Shown: positions 18,153 to 27,961 of the stretch, piece by piece | Numbering within the stretch: position 1 is the first letter of the stretch | How the letters are laid out: the number at the start of each line of letters is the position of its first letter | NCBI RefSeq assembly: GCF_001262015.1 | Contig: NZ_CP012075.1 | Span: forward strand, 1,116,001-1,180,000 | Length of the DNA: 64,000 nucleotides | Source of the DNA: Prevotella fusca JCM 17724 | Lineage (GTDB): Bacteria > Bacteroidota > Bacteroidia > Bacteroidales > Bacteroidaceae | Reading direction: 5' to 3' | Position numbers and translations under genes: made by a program | The notes under the pieces: generated by a model | The model's database searches: none | Seen by the model: the letters and a program-made list of their open reading frames with translations, nothing else | What the model was told of the DNA's origin: nothing

Positions 18153-19547
18153 TTACAATGCAATGATCCTCTGCCATACTGCGGACGATTCCATCTTCAC
18201 GGCATCGGGATCGCTGAACGTGCGGCAGAAACAGGAACTGAGGTCGATGCGCAGCCCGTAGTTGCCGTATATGTTCCGCTGTATCAGATAGTCGTCTGCA
18301 TGATAAAGCGTGTCGCCTAACTTTGAAATCTGACGCTTGATAAGGCTTATCATGGGAAGACGGATCTCGGGTATCTCAAGGTTCGGAGCATTCTGCTTCT
18401 CGCCGCCGAACTCCTTATATATAAGACTGTACTTCTCCTGTAGTGCCTTGATTCTCTTCTCATACCTCCCCAGCTGGTGGACATTCTTGGGCTTGTCGAA
18501 GTTCACTCCGCCCGACGATGACTCTATCAGGAACAGGGCATAAAGGGCTTTCTCACGACGGTGCAGCTTCTCAATCTTCACATCGGCTTCAGGGAAACAT
18601 ATGTCGCCGCTGACGGTGTCGACGAGTACCGAGCTCTTTATGCCCTTCTGCAGCAGGTGAAGGTCCAGTATCAGCTTGTGGAAGCCGGAATAGACAAACC
18701 GCCCCTTCTCCTCCCGCAGGTAATTGAGAATCCTGTTACGGTACATCCCCGAGAAGGTTTCAATGAACTGATGGATGGTGGGAAGCACGTCCTTGTCAAG
18801 TCCTAAAATCAGGAAGTTTGCATGACGCCTGTTGTTCACATTCGAGTCGGACAGCTTGATGAACAGCGAAGGCTGCACGTCAAAGAGCTCTTTTATGTTC
18901 AACTTCGCTGACAGCTGGTACTTGCAGAAGTCGGTCGTGGACAGGTTCCGTAACTTGTGAATAATCGAAGCCAGCCGCTCATGGCTCACACGGGGGTACA
19001 GGAAGGAGATAATCTGACCGAGTGACTCTTCCGGCAGGCTGCTGTAGTGCCCTGCGATTCTGGGAAGATACAGGAAGTCAAAGCCCGACAGCTGTGCCTC
19101 GGAATACAGCTCCCTGTAATGGTCCTCGATGATGGCATTGACCTGCTCATCGTAGGAACTTTCAATATACAGCATCTGCGTACCTTCTATATTCAGCCCG
19201 GATGCGTCAACCGAAACAATATCGGCATCAACGCCAAGACTGCCCGTCAGGGTAATCATCAGCGACAGCAGCAACAAGGCTTCCGCACGGGCACAGTAGT
19301 CGTCGGACATGGCTACGCTCGTAAGGTCGTCCAGCAGGTCGTGGACCATCCCTTCAGGCGACTCCTTGAGAATACTGACTGCCTGCGACAAGGTCATCGA
19401 AACGGACTGGAACTCGTCATCTTTCTTTATGTTATACTTCTCCTTCAAGGAATAAAGAAAGCTGATCTCACGCGCATCAATGATTTCATCAGCACTGATC
19501 ATGTCCGACAGGATTCTCATAATACCAGTCCGCTCACTCTGTTTCAT
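18153..19547 (-). CDS. TerB-like helical protein at the head of the ter cluster
   Basis: A 464-residue soluble protein. Residues about 8-105 look like a TerB-type helical bundle: two helical halves, each with an acidic turn (SADEIIDAREISFLYSL and MSDDYCARAEALLLLS), the spacing seen in TerB domains where these acidic residues bind metal. The rest (about 130-464) is helical and not recognised; it holds an EEKGRFVYSGFHKLILDLHL stretch and a C-terminal FCRTFSDPDAVKMESS segment. It is transcribed in the same direction as the terD operon, 119 bp upstream of it. The TerB assignment is by motif only. Confidence 0.6.
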   Translation of the reverse strand: MKQSERTGIMRILSDMISADEIIDAREISFLYSLKEKYNIKKDDEFQSVSMTLSQAVSILKESPEGMVHDLLDDLTSVAMSDDYCARAEALLLLSLMITLTGSLGVDADIVSVDASGLNIEGTQMLYIESSYDEQVNAIIEDHYRELYSEAQLSGFDFLYLPRIAGHYSSLPEESLGQIISFLYPRVSHERLASIIHKLRNLSTTDFCKYQLSAKLNIKELFDVQPSLFIKLSDSNVNNRRHANFLILGLDKDVLPTIHQFIETFSGMYRNRILNYLREEKGRFVYSGFHKLILDLHLLQKGIKSSVLVDTVSGDICFPEADVKIEKLHRREKALYALFLIESSSGGVNFDKPKNVHQLGRYEKRIKALQEKYSLIYKEFGGEKQNAPNLEIPEIRLPMISLIKRQISKLGDTLYHADDYLIQRNIYGNYGLRIDLSSCFCRTFSDPDAVKMESSAVWQRIIAL

Positions 19548-19693
19548 TCTGTTAGGTATGTTTTAGGTTTTATCATTCAATCGCTTCTCCCGTCCCGATT
19601 AACCGGCGGTCTTGCCGAGCAGGACTGACGCACCGCCCCGCCCCGCAGCTCTTCATCTCACCATCCTGCCGGAGAACAGCGGGAGAAACAGGA

Positions 19694-19701
19694 CAAAGAT
19701 A
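19694..19701 (-). promoter_or_regulatory. -7 promoter box of the TerB-like gene
   Basis: Reverse complement TATCTTTG, about 147 bp before the start codon at 19547. A -33 element was not clear. Confidence 0.45.
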
Positions 19702-19905
19702 ATAAAATCAAGGGAAGAAAAAGAAGAAATCGTTATAAAAAGAACAAATCATCGTAAACACTGCCCCCCGGCATGGATTATCCACCTGCGTAAAACCATC
19801 CGTGCAGACATAAAGACAACTCCCCCGCCGCCCCCCTTTTCACCGAAAGCATAGCGGACTGCACTTAGGAAGGGAAGCCGACAGGATGCCTGCAAGGATA
19901 TAAAA

Positions 19906-20519
19906 GGTCCTTCCGTTAAATGCATAGATTGGAAACAGAATAAAGACTTATACGCCTGCATGGTAAGACTATCCAGAATCAGATAGTCTCACAAAGGCAG
20001 ATAAAGCACAAGATAAAATGCAGAAAAGGCAGATAAAAACGATGCCTACCCGTTACCATGTCTTCCCGTCTTCTATGAACAACTTATTCCCATGTCACCC
20101 AATATTTGTAAACTATTTTCATGCAGTTCAAAACCAATACATGGTCTATTGGCTTCTAAAAGACGCCCGATTGACTTGCAATAGACGCCCTTTTGAGACC
20201 TTACTGACGCCCTTTTGAAGTCCAATTAAGCACCTTTTCTTGCACCACCTTATAACCGACTGATTTACTGTTGGTTGCAGACTTGCTTTTTATGCGTGTT
20301 TTTGCCTTTATCTGTAGATGTTTTACCCTGGATTATGTCATGATTTTTCAATCCGTCGCCTGCCTTTTCAAAGTATTAAAATGAAAGGGTTTTCTGCATC
20401 GGGGGATGATAATAAAGTAGACAGCCAAGACGGTCTTGGCTGTCTATTTGTTTAACGCATAACTCCGGTTCATCCGTTAGAGCTATGCGAAAAGTGTCCA
20501 CGCATTTAATGTTAGAACC
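19906..20519 (-). repeat. Dispersed TIR element, family A, copy 2 (complete)
   Basis: Full-length reverse-oriented copy of 614 bp. The left end reads GGTCCTTCCGTTAAATGCAT and the right end, reverse-complemented, GGTTCTAACATTAAATGCGT, i.e. terminal inverted repeats. Inside are the 22-bp unit array at about 20135-20225 and the hairpin AGCCAAGACGGTCTTGGCT at about 20424-20443. No reading frame with protein features. Confidence 0.82.
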
Positions 20520-20642
20520 CTGAAAAGCCACAGTTTGGTGCGGATTTTCTCGCAGATGAACAGATTGGACGGAGCAGAAGGCACAAAGACCTAAATGCCG
20601 GGGATGGCGCAGAAGCTGACGCCGTGCGGGCTGTTCCGCAAA
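20520..20642 (-). repeat. Dispersed repeat, family D, copy
   Basis: Contains GATGAACAGATTGGACGGAG, then CAGAAGGCACAAAGACCTAA and GACGCCGTGCGGGCTGTTC. Related blocks lie at 5130-5235 (same orientation) and at 22106-22345 and 60600-60735 (opposite orientation). Confidence 0.65.
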
Positions 20643-20647
20643 GTCAC

Positions 20648-20685
20648 GGAAAAAGGACACCCTGCTACCGAGTGTCCTTTTCTTA
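20648..20685 (-). terminator. Rho-independent terminator of metY
   Basis: On the minus strand AAAAGGACACT-cggtagca-GGGTGTCC is followed by TTTTT, shortly past the metY stop at 20705. Confidence 0.85.
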
Positions 20686-20704
20686 TTCAGTCCATCACCG
20701 TGGA

Positions 20705-21976
20705 TTACTTCAGAGCCTGCTCTATATCCGCAATGATGTCATCTACATTCTCAATGCCCACGGAGAGGCGGATTAAATCAGGTGCTACACCGGCATCCCG
20801 CAGCTGTTCATCGGTCAGCTGACGGTGCGTGTGGCTGGCAGGATGCAGCACACAGGTGCGTGCGTCGGCCACGTGGGTGACGATGGAGATGAAGTCGAGA
20901 CGGTCCATGAACCTGATGGCATCTTCCCGTGAGCCCTTCAGCCCGAAGGCGATGACACCGCAAGAACCGTCAGGAAGATACTTCTGACCCAGCGCATAAT
21001 ACTTGTCTGAAGGCAGACCGCAGTAGTTTACCCACGCCACCTTCTCGTTCCTTTCCAGCCATTCCGCCACTTTCTGTGCATTGGAACAGTGCTGGCGCAT
21101 GCGCAGGTGCAGGGTCTCAAGCCCTATGTTGAGCAGAAAGGAGTTCTGCGGTGCAGGAATACTTCCGAGGTCACGCATCAACTGGGTGACGAGCTTGGTG
21201 ATGTATGCCATCTTGCCGAATGACTCGGTGTAGGTAAGCCCGTGATAGCTTTCGTCAGGAGTTGTCAGTCCGTGGAACTTCTCACCGTGGGCTTCCCAGT
21301 TGAAGTTGCCCGAGTCAACGACCGCTCCTCCTACCTGCGTGGCATGTCCGTCCATATACTTTGTGGTGGAATGGGTGACGATGTCGCATCCCCACTCAAA
21401 AGGACGGCAGTTGATCGGCGTGGCAAACGTGTTGTCGACTATCAGCGGCACACCATGCCTGTGGGCGATTTCTGCAAAACGCTCGATGTCGAACACCTTG
21501 GCTCCGGGATTGGAGATTGTCTCCCCGAAGACGCATTTTGTGTTCGGACGGAATGCAGCCTCTATCCTTTCATCGTCCCAGTCAGGGTCGATGAACGTAC
21601 ATTCGATGCCCAGCTTCTTCAGCGTAACGCCGAAGAGATTGAACGTTCCGCCATAGATAGTGTTGGAAGTGATGAAGTGGTCGCCTGCCTCGCAGATATT
21701 GAATATGGCGTAGAAGTTGGCAGCCTGCCCGGAAGAGGTGAGCACGGCTCCGACACCTCCCTCAAGGGCTGCAATCTTCTTGGCTACAGCATCATTGGTG
21801 GGATTTGCCAGACGCGTGTAGAAATAGCCGCTGTCCTCCAGGTCGAACAGACGTGCCATCTGCTCACTGGTCTCATACTTGAACGTTGTACTCTGATAAA
21901 CAGGCAGCTGCTGTGGCTCCCCTTTTGCTGGTTTCCATCCGCCATGAATGCAGATAGTGTCAAGGCTCCTTTTCAT
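20705..21976 (-). CDS. metY: O-acetylhomoserine sulfhydrylase (PLP-dependent)
   Basis: A 423-residue Cys/Met-metabolism PLP enzyme. It converts O-acetylhomoserine and sulfide to homocysteine in the cytoplasm, feeding methionine synthesis. Seen: the YTRLANPTNDA substrate loop at 53-63, SSGQAANFYAIFNI near 81-94, DNTFATP at 181-187 and the PLP-lysine motif HSTTKYMDGH with K206. Length (about 420-430) and the long insertion around residues 220-260 fit the O-acetylhomoserine aminocarboxypropyltransferase branch rather than cystathionine gamma-synthase (~380). Monocistronic, with a TAACTTTG box at 22011-22018 and a strong terminator. Confidence 0.93.
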   Translation of the reverse strand: MKRSLDTICIHGGWKPAKGEPQQLPVYQSTTFKYETSEQMARLFDLEDSGYFYTRLANPTNDAVAKKIAALEGGVGAVLTSSGQAANFYAIFNICEAGDHFITSNTIYGGTFNLFGVTLKKLGIECTFIDPDWDDERIEAAFRPNTKCVFGETISNPGAKVFDIERFAEIAHRHGVPLIVDNTFATPINCRPFEWGCDIVTHSTTKYMDGHATQVGGAVVDSGNFNWEAHGEKFHGLTTPDESYHGLTYTESFGKMAYITKLVTQLMRDLGSIPAPQNSFLLNIGLETLHLRMRQHCSNAQKVAEWLERNEKVAWVNYCGLPSDKYYALGQKYLPDGSCGVIAFGLKGSREDAIRFMDRLDFISIVTHVADARTCVLHPASHTHRQLTDEQLRDAGVAPDLIRLSVGIENVDDIIADIEQALK

Positions 21977-22010
21977 ATTGTATCTATTAATTTGCTTGAT
22001 ATTTACGGTG

Positions 22011-22018
22011 CAAAGTTA
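22011..22018 (-). promoter_or_regulatory. -7 promoter box of metY
   Basis: Reverse complement TAACTTTG, 35 bp before the metY start. No methionine-type riboswitch fits in so short a leader. Confidence 0.55.
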
Positions 22019-22105
22019 ATCAATTTTATATAGTTCTCGTATTTTCTTTCAAACTTTCCGAAATAAAAATCATGAACCTGCTTATATCCGAATAAAAAGC
22101 CCGTA

Positions 22106-22345
22106 TGGCGTGAGCTTCTGTGCCATCCCCCGGCATTTAGGTCTTTGTGCCTTCTGCTCCGTCCAATCTGTTCATCCGTGTTCATCTGCTCCGTTCATCT
22201 ATTCTTCTGTTCCGTTCTATCTGTTCTTCTGTGTTCTTCTGTGTTCTTCTGTGTTCATCTGTGTTCATCTGTGTTCATCTGCTCCGTTCTATCTGTTCTT
22301 CTGTGTTCTTCTGTGAGAAAATACGCACCAAGCCGTGGGGCTCAT
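22106..22345 (+). repeat. Family D repeat with expanded decamer array
   Basis: Starts with GGCGTGAGCTTCTGTGCC and CATTTAGGTCTTTGTGCCTT, as in the other family D copies. At about 22195-22318 it expands into tandem 10-bp words TTCTTCTGTG and TTCATCTGTG, about ten copies with interruptions. It ends with GAAAATACGCACCAAGCCGT, also found near 60715. Confidence 0.75.
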
Positions 22346-22914
22346 TCTGTAAGTCCTGCACAATAATATTCGAAGAATAAGGATGGGATGATAAGATGCC
22401 ATCGGTTTACTTTCTTATATGAATGGTTAACTCACGAGAACGAAGCAAGTCACTTCAAAACAAACTTTCCTGTCACTCCTATCATCCGCTACAAGCAGTT
22501 AACTATTTGGTTTACAACGGGGTTGTTCAAAATGTTAAAATGACAGCAAACTAAATAAAAAGTAATCTTGTGATAAGTCCGGTAGGTTTCTTCCTATTTT
22601 GGGTGGACTTTATCTATCCATATTTTGAAAGAAGTGGAAATAAGACTCCTTTCACTCTTCACGCCCGGCATCTCCGCTTTCTCCATGCCCCCGTGTGCTG
22701 TATGATATTGCTGATTGTTCCGTATGAAGACAATATTGCCTCACACAGAGACCATTGCGAGTAGATAAGAAAATAAGTGGATGACTTTACAAACACCTTG
22801 TCAACCTGTTTTTCTAACAGAGCCATAAAGCGGGCATCTACTCCACTCTCCCACTTGTGCAAGAACGCAGTAAGGTGGGATGTATCAGGATGCCTGCTGA
22901 TAAGAATCAACAAA
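22346..22914. other. Intergenic region, related blocks elsewhere in the window
   Basis: No gene seen. 22455-22625 resembles 31065-31230 (shared ATGTTAAAATGACAGCAAA and TAATCTTGTGATAAGT). 22680-22800 resembles 9330-9480. These look like decayed copies of further repeat families. Confidence 0.55.
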
Positions 22915-22973
22915 GACACACGGCTCGTACATCCGCAGCAGATTGTTGTCTGCAGATGTACGAGCCGTGTGTC
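22915..22973 (-). terminator. Very long hairpin downstream of the parA partner gene
   Basis: A stem of 24 bp with one mismatch, GACACACGGCTCGTACATC paired with GATGTACGAGCCGTGTGTC, loop of about 11 nt. It lies about 90 bp past the stop at 23061. No T tract follows, so it may be a protein-binding palindrome rather than an intrinsic terminator. Confidence 0.55.
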
Positions 22974-23060
22974 TCAATACGCTACCACCGTCCTGCCATC
23001 GCATATTCTTCAGCGGACGGACGAGGCGAACACCTTACTTCCTACCGACAGTCGCTTCTT

Positions 23061-23690
23061 CTACAGCAGGCTCTCGCCGAAGATAGCGTTCTTGATGTCC
23101 TTCTCGTGCTCGAATACAAAGCGGGCAACGATGGCACTGAGCAATGCCGTTGAAGGGAGCTTCACACTCGTAGCCGACTTGAGACGGTCGAGGACGCCCT
23201 TGAGGTCAGAATCAATGTAGACGGTTGCCAGACGGGAGTCGCGTGCCTTGTAGTCGCGTGCCAGGTCGAGGAAGATCTGCCAGCTGTCCTCGCCGCTGTC
23301 CTTCGCCATCGAGTACTCACGTGCCAGCTGCTTGCCCTCTGCCTTGGGCAGCTTCTTCGCTGCCGGTGCCGTGCGGTCCTTGCCGTCAACAGCCTCCTGC
23401 TTGGGGTCAACATATCCGAACTGGCTTGGCGTAGCAGGCTGCGGTTCTTTCCTCTCGACAGTCTCTACAACCTCATCCGGGTGTCTTTCCACCGTCTGAC
23501 TGGCAGCCGCCTGTTCCATACCGTCGGCATCCTGCTGCACTGCCTGTACACCATTCTCTTCCTGCTCATCGGCAGTATTCTTCTCTTCTATGTTAGTAGC
23601 AGGCGCATTCCTCGCACCTTTCTGTACGCTATGCGCCAGGTCGGTCATTGCTCCCGGCATCATAACCATTGTTTTCTTCTTCTTAGCCAT
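23061..23690 (-). CDS. ParA-partner protein with C-terminal DNA-binding-like domain (DUF3408-like)
   Basis: A 209-residue protein. The N-terminus is basic (MAKKKKTMVMMPG), residues about 30-130 are acidic, Gln/Glu/Pro-rich and probably disordered, and the last ~65 residues form a compact domain: ATVYIDSDLKGVLDRLKSA, then LPSTALLSAIVARFVFEHE, the strand-helix-helix pattern of ribbon-helix-helix proteins and of DUF3408 proteins of Bacteroidetes conjugative elements. It lies 250 bp downstream of parA on the same strand. Best reading: centromere-binding partner of the small ParA. An alternative is an unrelated accessory factor. Confidence 0.65.
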   Translation of the reverse strand: MAKKKKTMVMMPGAMTDLAHSVQKGARNAPATNIEEKNTADEQEENGVQAVQQDADGMEQAAASQTVERHPDEVVETVERKEPQPATPSQFGYVDPKQEAVDGKDRTAPAAKKLPKAEGKQLAREYSMAKDSGEDSWQIFLDLARDYKARDSRLATVYIDSDLKGVLDRLKSATSVKLPSTALLSAIVARFVFEHEKDIKNAIFGESLL

Positions 23691-23899
23691 TATTTATTTG
23701 TTTCTTTGATTTCTATTTATACTTTGACCCTTGAGCTTTATGATATATATTATAAGGTATATCATCCTTTATGCTCTGTCAGGCCATGTTACTTTCAGAA
23801 CCATGTTACCATGTCTTCAGTTCCCATGTCCTGACCTTATTCTCGACCAGGGAGGCATATCTTGTCAAGCCCGTTCACAAGTTCATCCTGACCTTATCC

Positions 23900-23946
23900 C
23901 GTCAGGCACATCCCCTCTTTCGGAGGGGCTTGGGGAGGTCACTACT
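23900..23946. repeat. G/C-rich palindromic repeat, family C
   Basis: CCCCTCTTTCGGAGGGGCTT then GGGGAGGTCACT, ending at the parA stop codon. It separates parA from its partner gene. Confidence 0.65.
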
Positions 23947-24604
23947 TCATCCTCCTCAACATATAGTCAAACGCCTTCTTCACCGCATCGCGCTGTGTCC
24001 CGAGCAGTTCATATGTATTCGTACGTTTCAGCGTCGCACGACTGTTGACAACGGGCGTCACCTTGCCGAAGTTGCCGAACACCTCATCCGTCCTGCGCCA
24101 CATCTCCTGCTCTTCAGCCGTACCGATACGGGGGTCGATGCGGTTGGGAACGAAGAAGAGTTGGGCGGTCATCTGGGGGTTATGCTCACGCAGCACGTTG
24201 AGCACCTGCACGAAGACACCTGTCGAGTCCAACGCCTTGTCCTCGTATTCGTAAGGGCAGACGATGTAGTCAGCTCCCACGAAGAGCGGTGCCAGACCGT
24301 CCTCGCTGATGTTACCCGGTGAGTCGAAGAGCACGAAACCGTCCACCTGTGACGCCGAGTCAATCAGCGACTGCATCGTCTCCACGTCCGTAACGTCGAA
24401 ATCCTGCACGTTATAAGGCTCCTCCTCGCCCTCGTAAATCAGTTTATCCTTCCGCCGCTGCATGAGAATTGTCTTCTGCAAGTCGGTATCAATGATACAA
24501 ACGTCCTTGCCCTTTGCTGCGAGATAGTTGGCAAAGAGAATACACAGTGTGCTCTTCCCTACTCCACCTTTCTGATTCGCAAACACAACTTTCTTATTCT
24601 TCAT
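23942..24604 (-). CDS. parA: Small ParA-family partition ATPase
   Basis: A 220-residue deviant Walker ATPase: KGGVGKST at 12-19, the A' motif VCIIDTDLQKT near 35-45, a FVLFDSPG switch, and VPNRID near 160. It lacks the N-terminal helix-turn-helix of large plasmid ParA proteins, so it belongs with the small (type Ib-like or chromosomal Soj-like) group. These proteins move plasmids or chromosomes by ATP-dependent DNA binding with a centromere-binding partner. The neighbour at 23061-23690 is the candidate partner, and the 8-bp array upstream a candidate binding site. Confidence 0.88.
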   Translation of the reverse strand: MKNKKVVFANQKGGVGKSTLCILFANYLAAKGKDVCIIDTDLQKTILMQRRKDKLIYEGEEEPYNVQDFDVTDVETMQSLIDSASQVDGFVLFDSPGNISEDGLAPLFVGADYIVCPYEYEDKALDSTGVFVQVLNVLREHNPQMTAQLFFVPNRIDPRIGTAEEQEMWRRTDEVFGNFGKVTPVVNSRATLKRTNTYELLGTQRDAVKKAFDYMLRRMK

Positions 24605-24634
24605 TATTTATATATTTATGTTTTTATTTTCTTT

Positions 24635-24694
24635 TTTACTTCTTTATTTACGTATTTACGTACTAACGCATTTACATATTTCCGTATTTAGACA
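24635..24694. repeat. 8-bp tandem array upstream of parA (candidate centromere/operator)
   Basis: Contiguous octamers in register: TTTACGTA (24647), TTTACGTA (24655), CTAACGCA (24663), TTTACATA (24671), TTTCCGTA (24679), TTTAGACA (24687), with TTTACTTC at 24635. It begins about 30 bp upstream of the parA start. Confidence 0.7.
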
Positions 24695-25398
24695 GGCAGC
24701 GGTTTACTTTCATGACGGCTCATAGCCTTTCCGCTCTCGACGCCTGCCAATCGTTCCGCTCATCAAAACGATAACCCGTCTGGCAACACCGCTCCCCTCA
24801 ATCCACCACTCCATCCTGCAAACATCAGCCTAAAGGAGCTGAAAATGGGGATTATATCCATTCATTGGTCTTTTCATGCCCTCTTGACGTTTCAAAAACG
24901 CTATTTCATCATTTTCAACCATCAGTCTTTAGAGCACCGGAATTGTCTTTTTGCAAGAAAGACGAACCAACATAAAGCAACATCATTCCCAAATGCTTAC
25001 ATTTCAGCAAAGAAACAAAACAAAACATGTCATTATGTCAGAAACGTTCCATTCCTCCGCTGCTTATTTCTTCGATATTTAAGAACTCACAGACCTCTAT
25101 CCGCAAATTATCAAATTATGAAGCATCATCAGCACGCAGCTTTTCAACTAACATCCGACTCAAATCATGAGCACACTGACATCCACAATCCGCTCACTGC
25201 TCTCCCCCTACCCTACACCTCGGTTCCTGCAAGCGGCAGTTCGGGTAAGACCAAATATCTTTACACTTTACAGGTGCAGACAGATCCCGGATTTCATCAT
25301 CATCCCCTCACTTCCGAAAGGGCTGGTTTTCCATCCCATCGTCCACAACCTCCCAGAACATTTCCGCTCCTCGCAGGGGTAGGGGAAGAACTTCCTTA
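24695..25398. other. Intergenic region, nothing recognised
   Basis: The 185-codon plus-strand frame here (24845-25402) has no domain, signal or codon pattern of a gene and overlaps the 3' end of the convergent membrane-protein gene. I see no hairpins or repeats beyond the octamers. Confidence 0.5.
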
Positions 25399-26082
25399 CT
25401 AATCATCAGCCACCATCGACCCACGTAACAGGCAGAACGGCAGCAGGTTAAGCGCAAAGCTAAGCAATGAGATGATAGTGCCGTATGTGATAATAGCTGT
25501 CATCGTGACACCGCCTACATAATTATATATATAGTAGTAACACATGTTCAAAAGCGAAATCAGCACAGGACAAAGGAAGAGCGATAAACCATACCAGCGA
25601 ATCATTCCTGCAAACTTACGAATAAGTCCGATACCCATAAAAAGATTGACAAAGAACAAAACGACTGAGCAGCTGCCATAGATACCGGTCAGAAAAGCCT
25701 GCTCACCACCTGTCTGCAGTTCCGTAATGCCATAAGGAGTCACACTGACCGACGGAATGAATGAAACAAACGTCATAAGTGTGGTGAGAAGCATTACTAC
25801 AATCACTGATAATTGTAATAAAAAATGATTACTCCTGCTCAAGCAGCGGCGGAAGATTTCCAGCATCGCCAACTTCGTTAAAAGCAGAACTGCTGACTCT
25901 GCTATCTGGATGGCGGAATGCTTCTGTACAGAAGCGAACAACTCGGTCAAAGCTGTTTGTCCGTCATTGGGCGCAGACGTCCAATGGTCTATCAGGCTGA
26001 TAATACTGAAAGCAAGAAACAAACCCATGCTCCAGTTCAAGACTTCGCCTGCTTTGCCTGAAACAGAAAACTTCTTCAACAT
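25399..26082 (-). CDS. Hypothetical polytopic membrane protein
   Basis: A 227-residue protein with about six hydrophobic segments (e.g. GLFLAFSIISLI, AVLLLTKLAML, LSVIVVMLLTTLMTFV, SVVLFFVNLFMGIGLI, LSLFLCPVLISLLNM, a terminal LLSFALNLLPFCLL). No recognised domain. It is the last gene on the minus side before the 5-kb A-rich tract. Its start ATG at 26080-26082 follows directly on TATATATTTATA repeats, so the promoter lies inside the A/T-rich region. Confidence 0.7.
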   Translation of the reverse strand: MLKKFSVSGKAGEVLNWSMGLFLAFSIISLIDHWTSAPNDGQTALTELFASVQKHSAIQIAESAVLLLTKLAMLEIFRRCLSRSNHFLLQLSVIVVMLLTTLMTFVSFIPSVSVTPYGITELQTGGEQAFLTGIYGSCSVVLFFVNLFMGIGLIRKFAGMIRWYGLSLFLCPVLISLLNMCYYYIYNYVGGVTMTAIITYGTIISLLSFALNLLPFCLLRGSMVADD

Positions 26083-27961
26083 AATATATATATTTATATT
26101 AAAATAGATTCAAACAAATACACACATAAAAGCGTGGTTATATTTTTATACTTGCAAATATACACCTATTTATTGAAAAAAGCAAATACATCTAAACATT
26201 TTTAATGAGAAAAATAAAAAGATAAGAAAACAAAAGTATAATAAAATATCTGTGCTTTTACGCTTTAATCTTTATATATATTTATACATTCATATAAATA
26301 GCACTTAAAGCCTAAAACAAAGCACAAACACAAAGAAAACAAAGAGAAGAAGCAAAAGATAGAAAGGAATTAAAACATATTTATATATTTATATTTTTAT
26401 GACATATAACAGAATAGAAACAAACATTATATAATTATCTATATATAGAAAAGAATAAACACATATCTCAATATAAACATTAAAACGCAATGGCATAAAA
26501 ACATAAAGGCATAACTGCATAACAAGATTTATAAACAAAAAAAGAAACCGTAGCATTATCCCGGACAGAAACAATCAGGTGAGTGAACTGGAAGGAAAAG
26601 ACCGGAAACTATCAACCAAAGACAGTTAACGAATAATCATGCACGGATAAAAACATCAGATTGCCGCATAAACGCCCAGGCAAAGACAAGCAAAACAGCA
26701 TCCAAAGCCCCAATTCAACGCAAAGAACGCCTAATTGAAGCGCAACTAACGTCCTGATGAAATATAAAAAAATCGTCTCCATATAGCACTACGCAACAAT
26801 CTGACAGTCAAAGCGGAACAAATGATATAGAAAAAAAGCAATAAAACGGGGCATAATTAAGGATGAAGGGGGAAAACCGTGTATAAATATACTAATAGAT
26901 GAATATATAAAAATGTAAAATATTGACATTCAGCTGTAAATTAAAAACAAATTGCTCCCATATAAAGAAAACATAAGAAAAAAGACAGTCGGACCATAAG
27001 AACAAAGAAAGACTTATGAAGGCAGATAAAAGCATCCAACAGAAAAGCTCGATTCCATCGAATAACAAGAAAAGAAAATGACACACGAATAAACAGAAGC
27101 AAAAACAAAAAGAGAGAAAACAAAAACATAAAAGTATAAACAAGTAAATAATTAAATATATAGAATACTGATAAACAAAGATATAAAAGAGAAAAAAGGC
27201 TCTACTAAAGTTGTACAAGCAATGATAATGCAAAACTGCTACCTTACAGGCAGCCCATCAGACTGCTGAAGGCAGGCAGAAACAAGCTACAGAACAAGTG
27301 GTCAGGAACTGCTGGGATGAGAACAAATGACGCGCACTCACCCCACTGATGAAAAAGAGAACACAGAAAAGCAAGATGAAAAACAAATAAAGAGATAAAT
27401 ATATAAACACAAATAAAGATGAAGACATACGAACCCAAAAAAATAACATTCCAAAAACAAGACAAAATATCACACATCCTAAACAACTACGGAGAGTTTG
27501 AAACGATAAATACACACACTAAATAAAGGAATTCGGATAGAAAGATTATAAACATATATTTATATAATTATATATTATAAAACTGCATCAAAGAAATAAA
27601 TTGCATAAATATATAAAAACATAAATACATAATAATAAATATAAATAACTAAAAACACATTTATATATTTACACATAATAAAAAGAAATATTCAACAATA
27701 AACAAATAAATAAATAACATGGTGTTTATATTTTTATATACATACACATCAAAATAGATAAGTAAATAAACAATGAAAGAGAAACGGAAATAAGCAAACA
27801 GATAAGAACATAAAAGGATAAAAGTATTTTTATATACTTATCTATTTAATGTAAAATATAAAAGAATAGAGAGGCAAAAATACAATTCAGGGGGTCAAAA
27901 TGAGATAAAAATAAACATCTACCTGCAATAAAAAAGGATGTAGAAAAAGTACCAAAAAACA

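Noticed and set aside
9523..19547. Simple tellurite-resistance operon
   Set aside because: TerC and TerA are missing and phospho-signalling genes are present, so I describe a Ter-type stress module rather than tellurite resistance.
24845..25402. Plus-strand open frame of 185 codons
   Set aside because: Proline/histidine-rich without any motif, unlike neighbouring genes in composition, and overlapping the end of the convergent membrane-protein gene.
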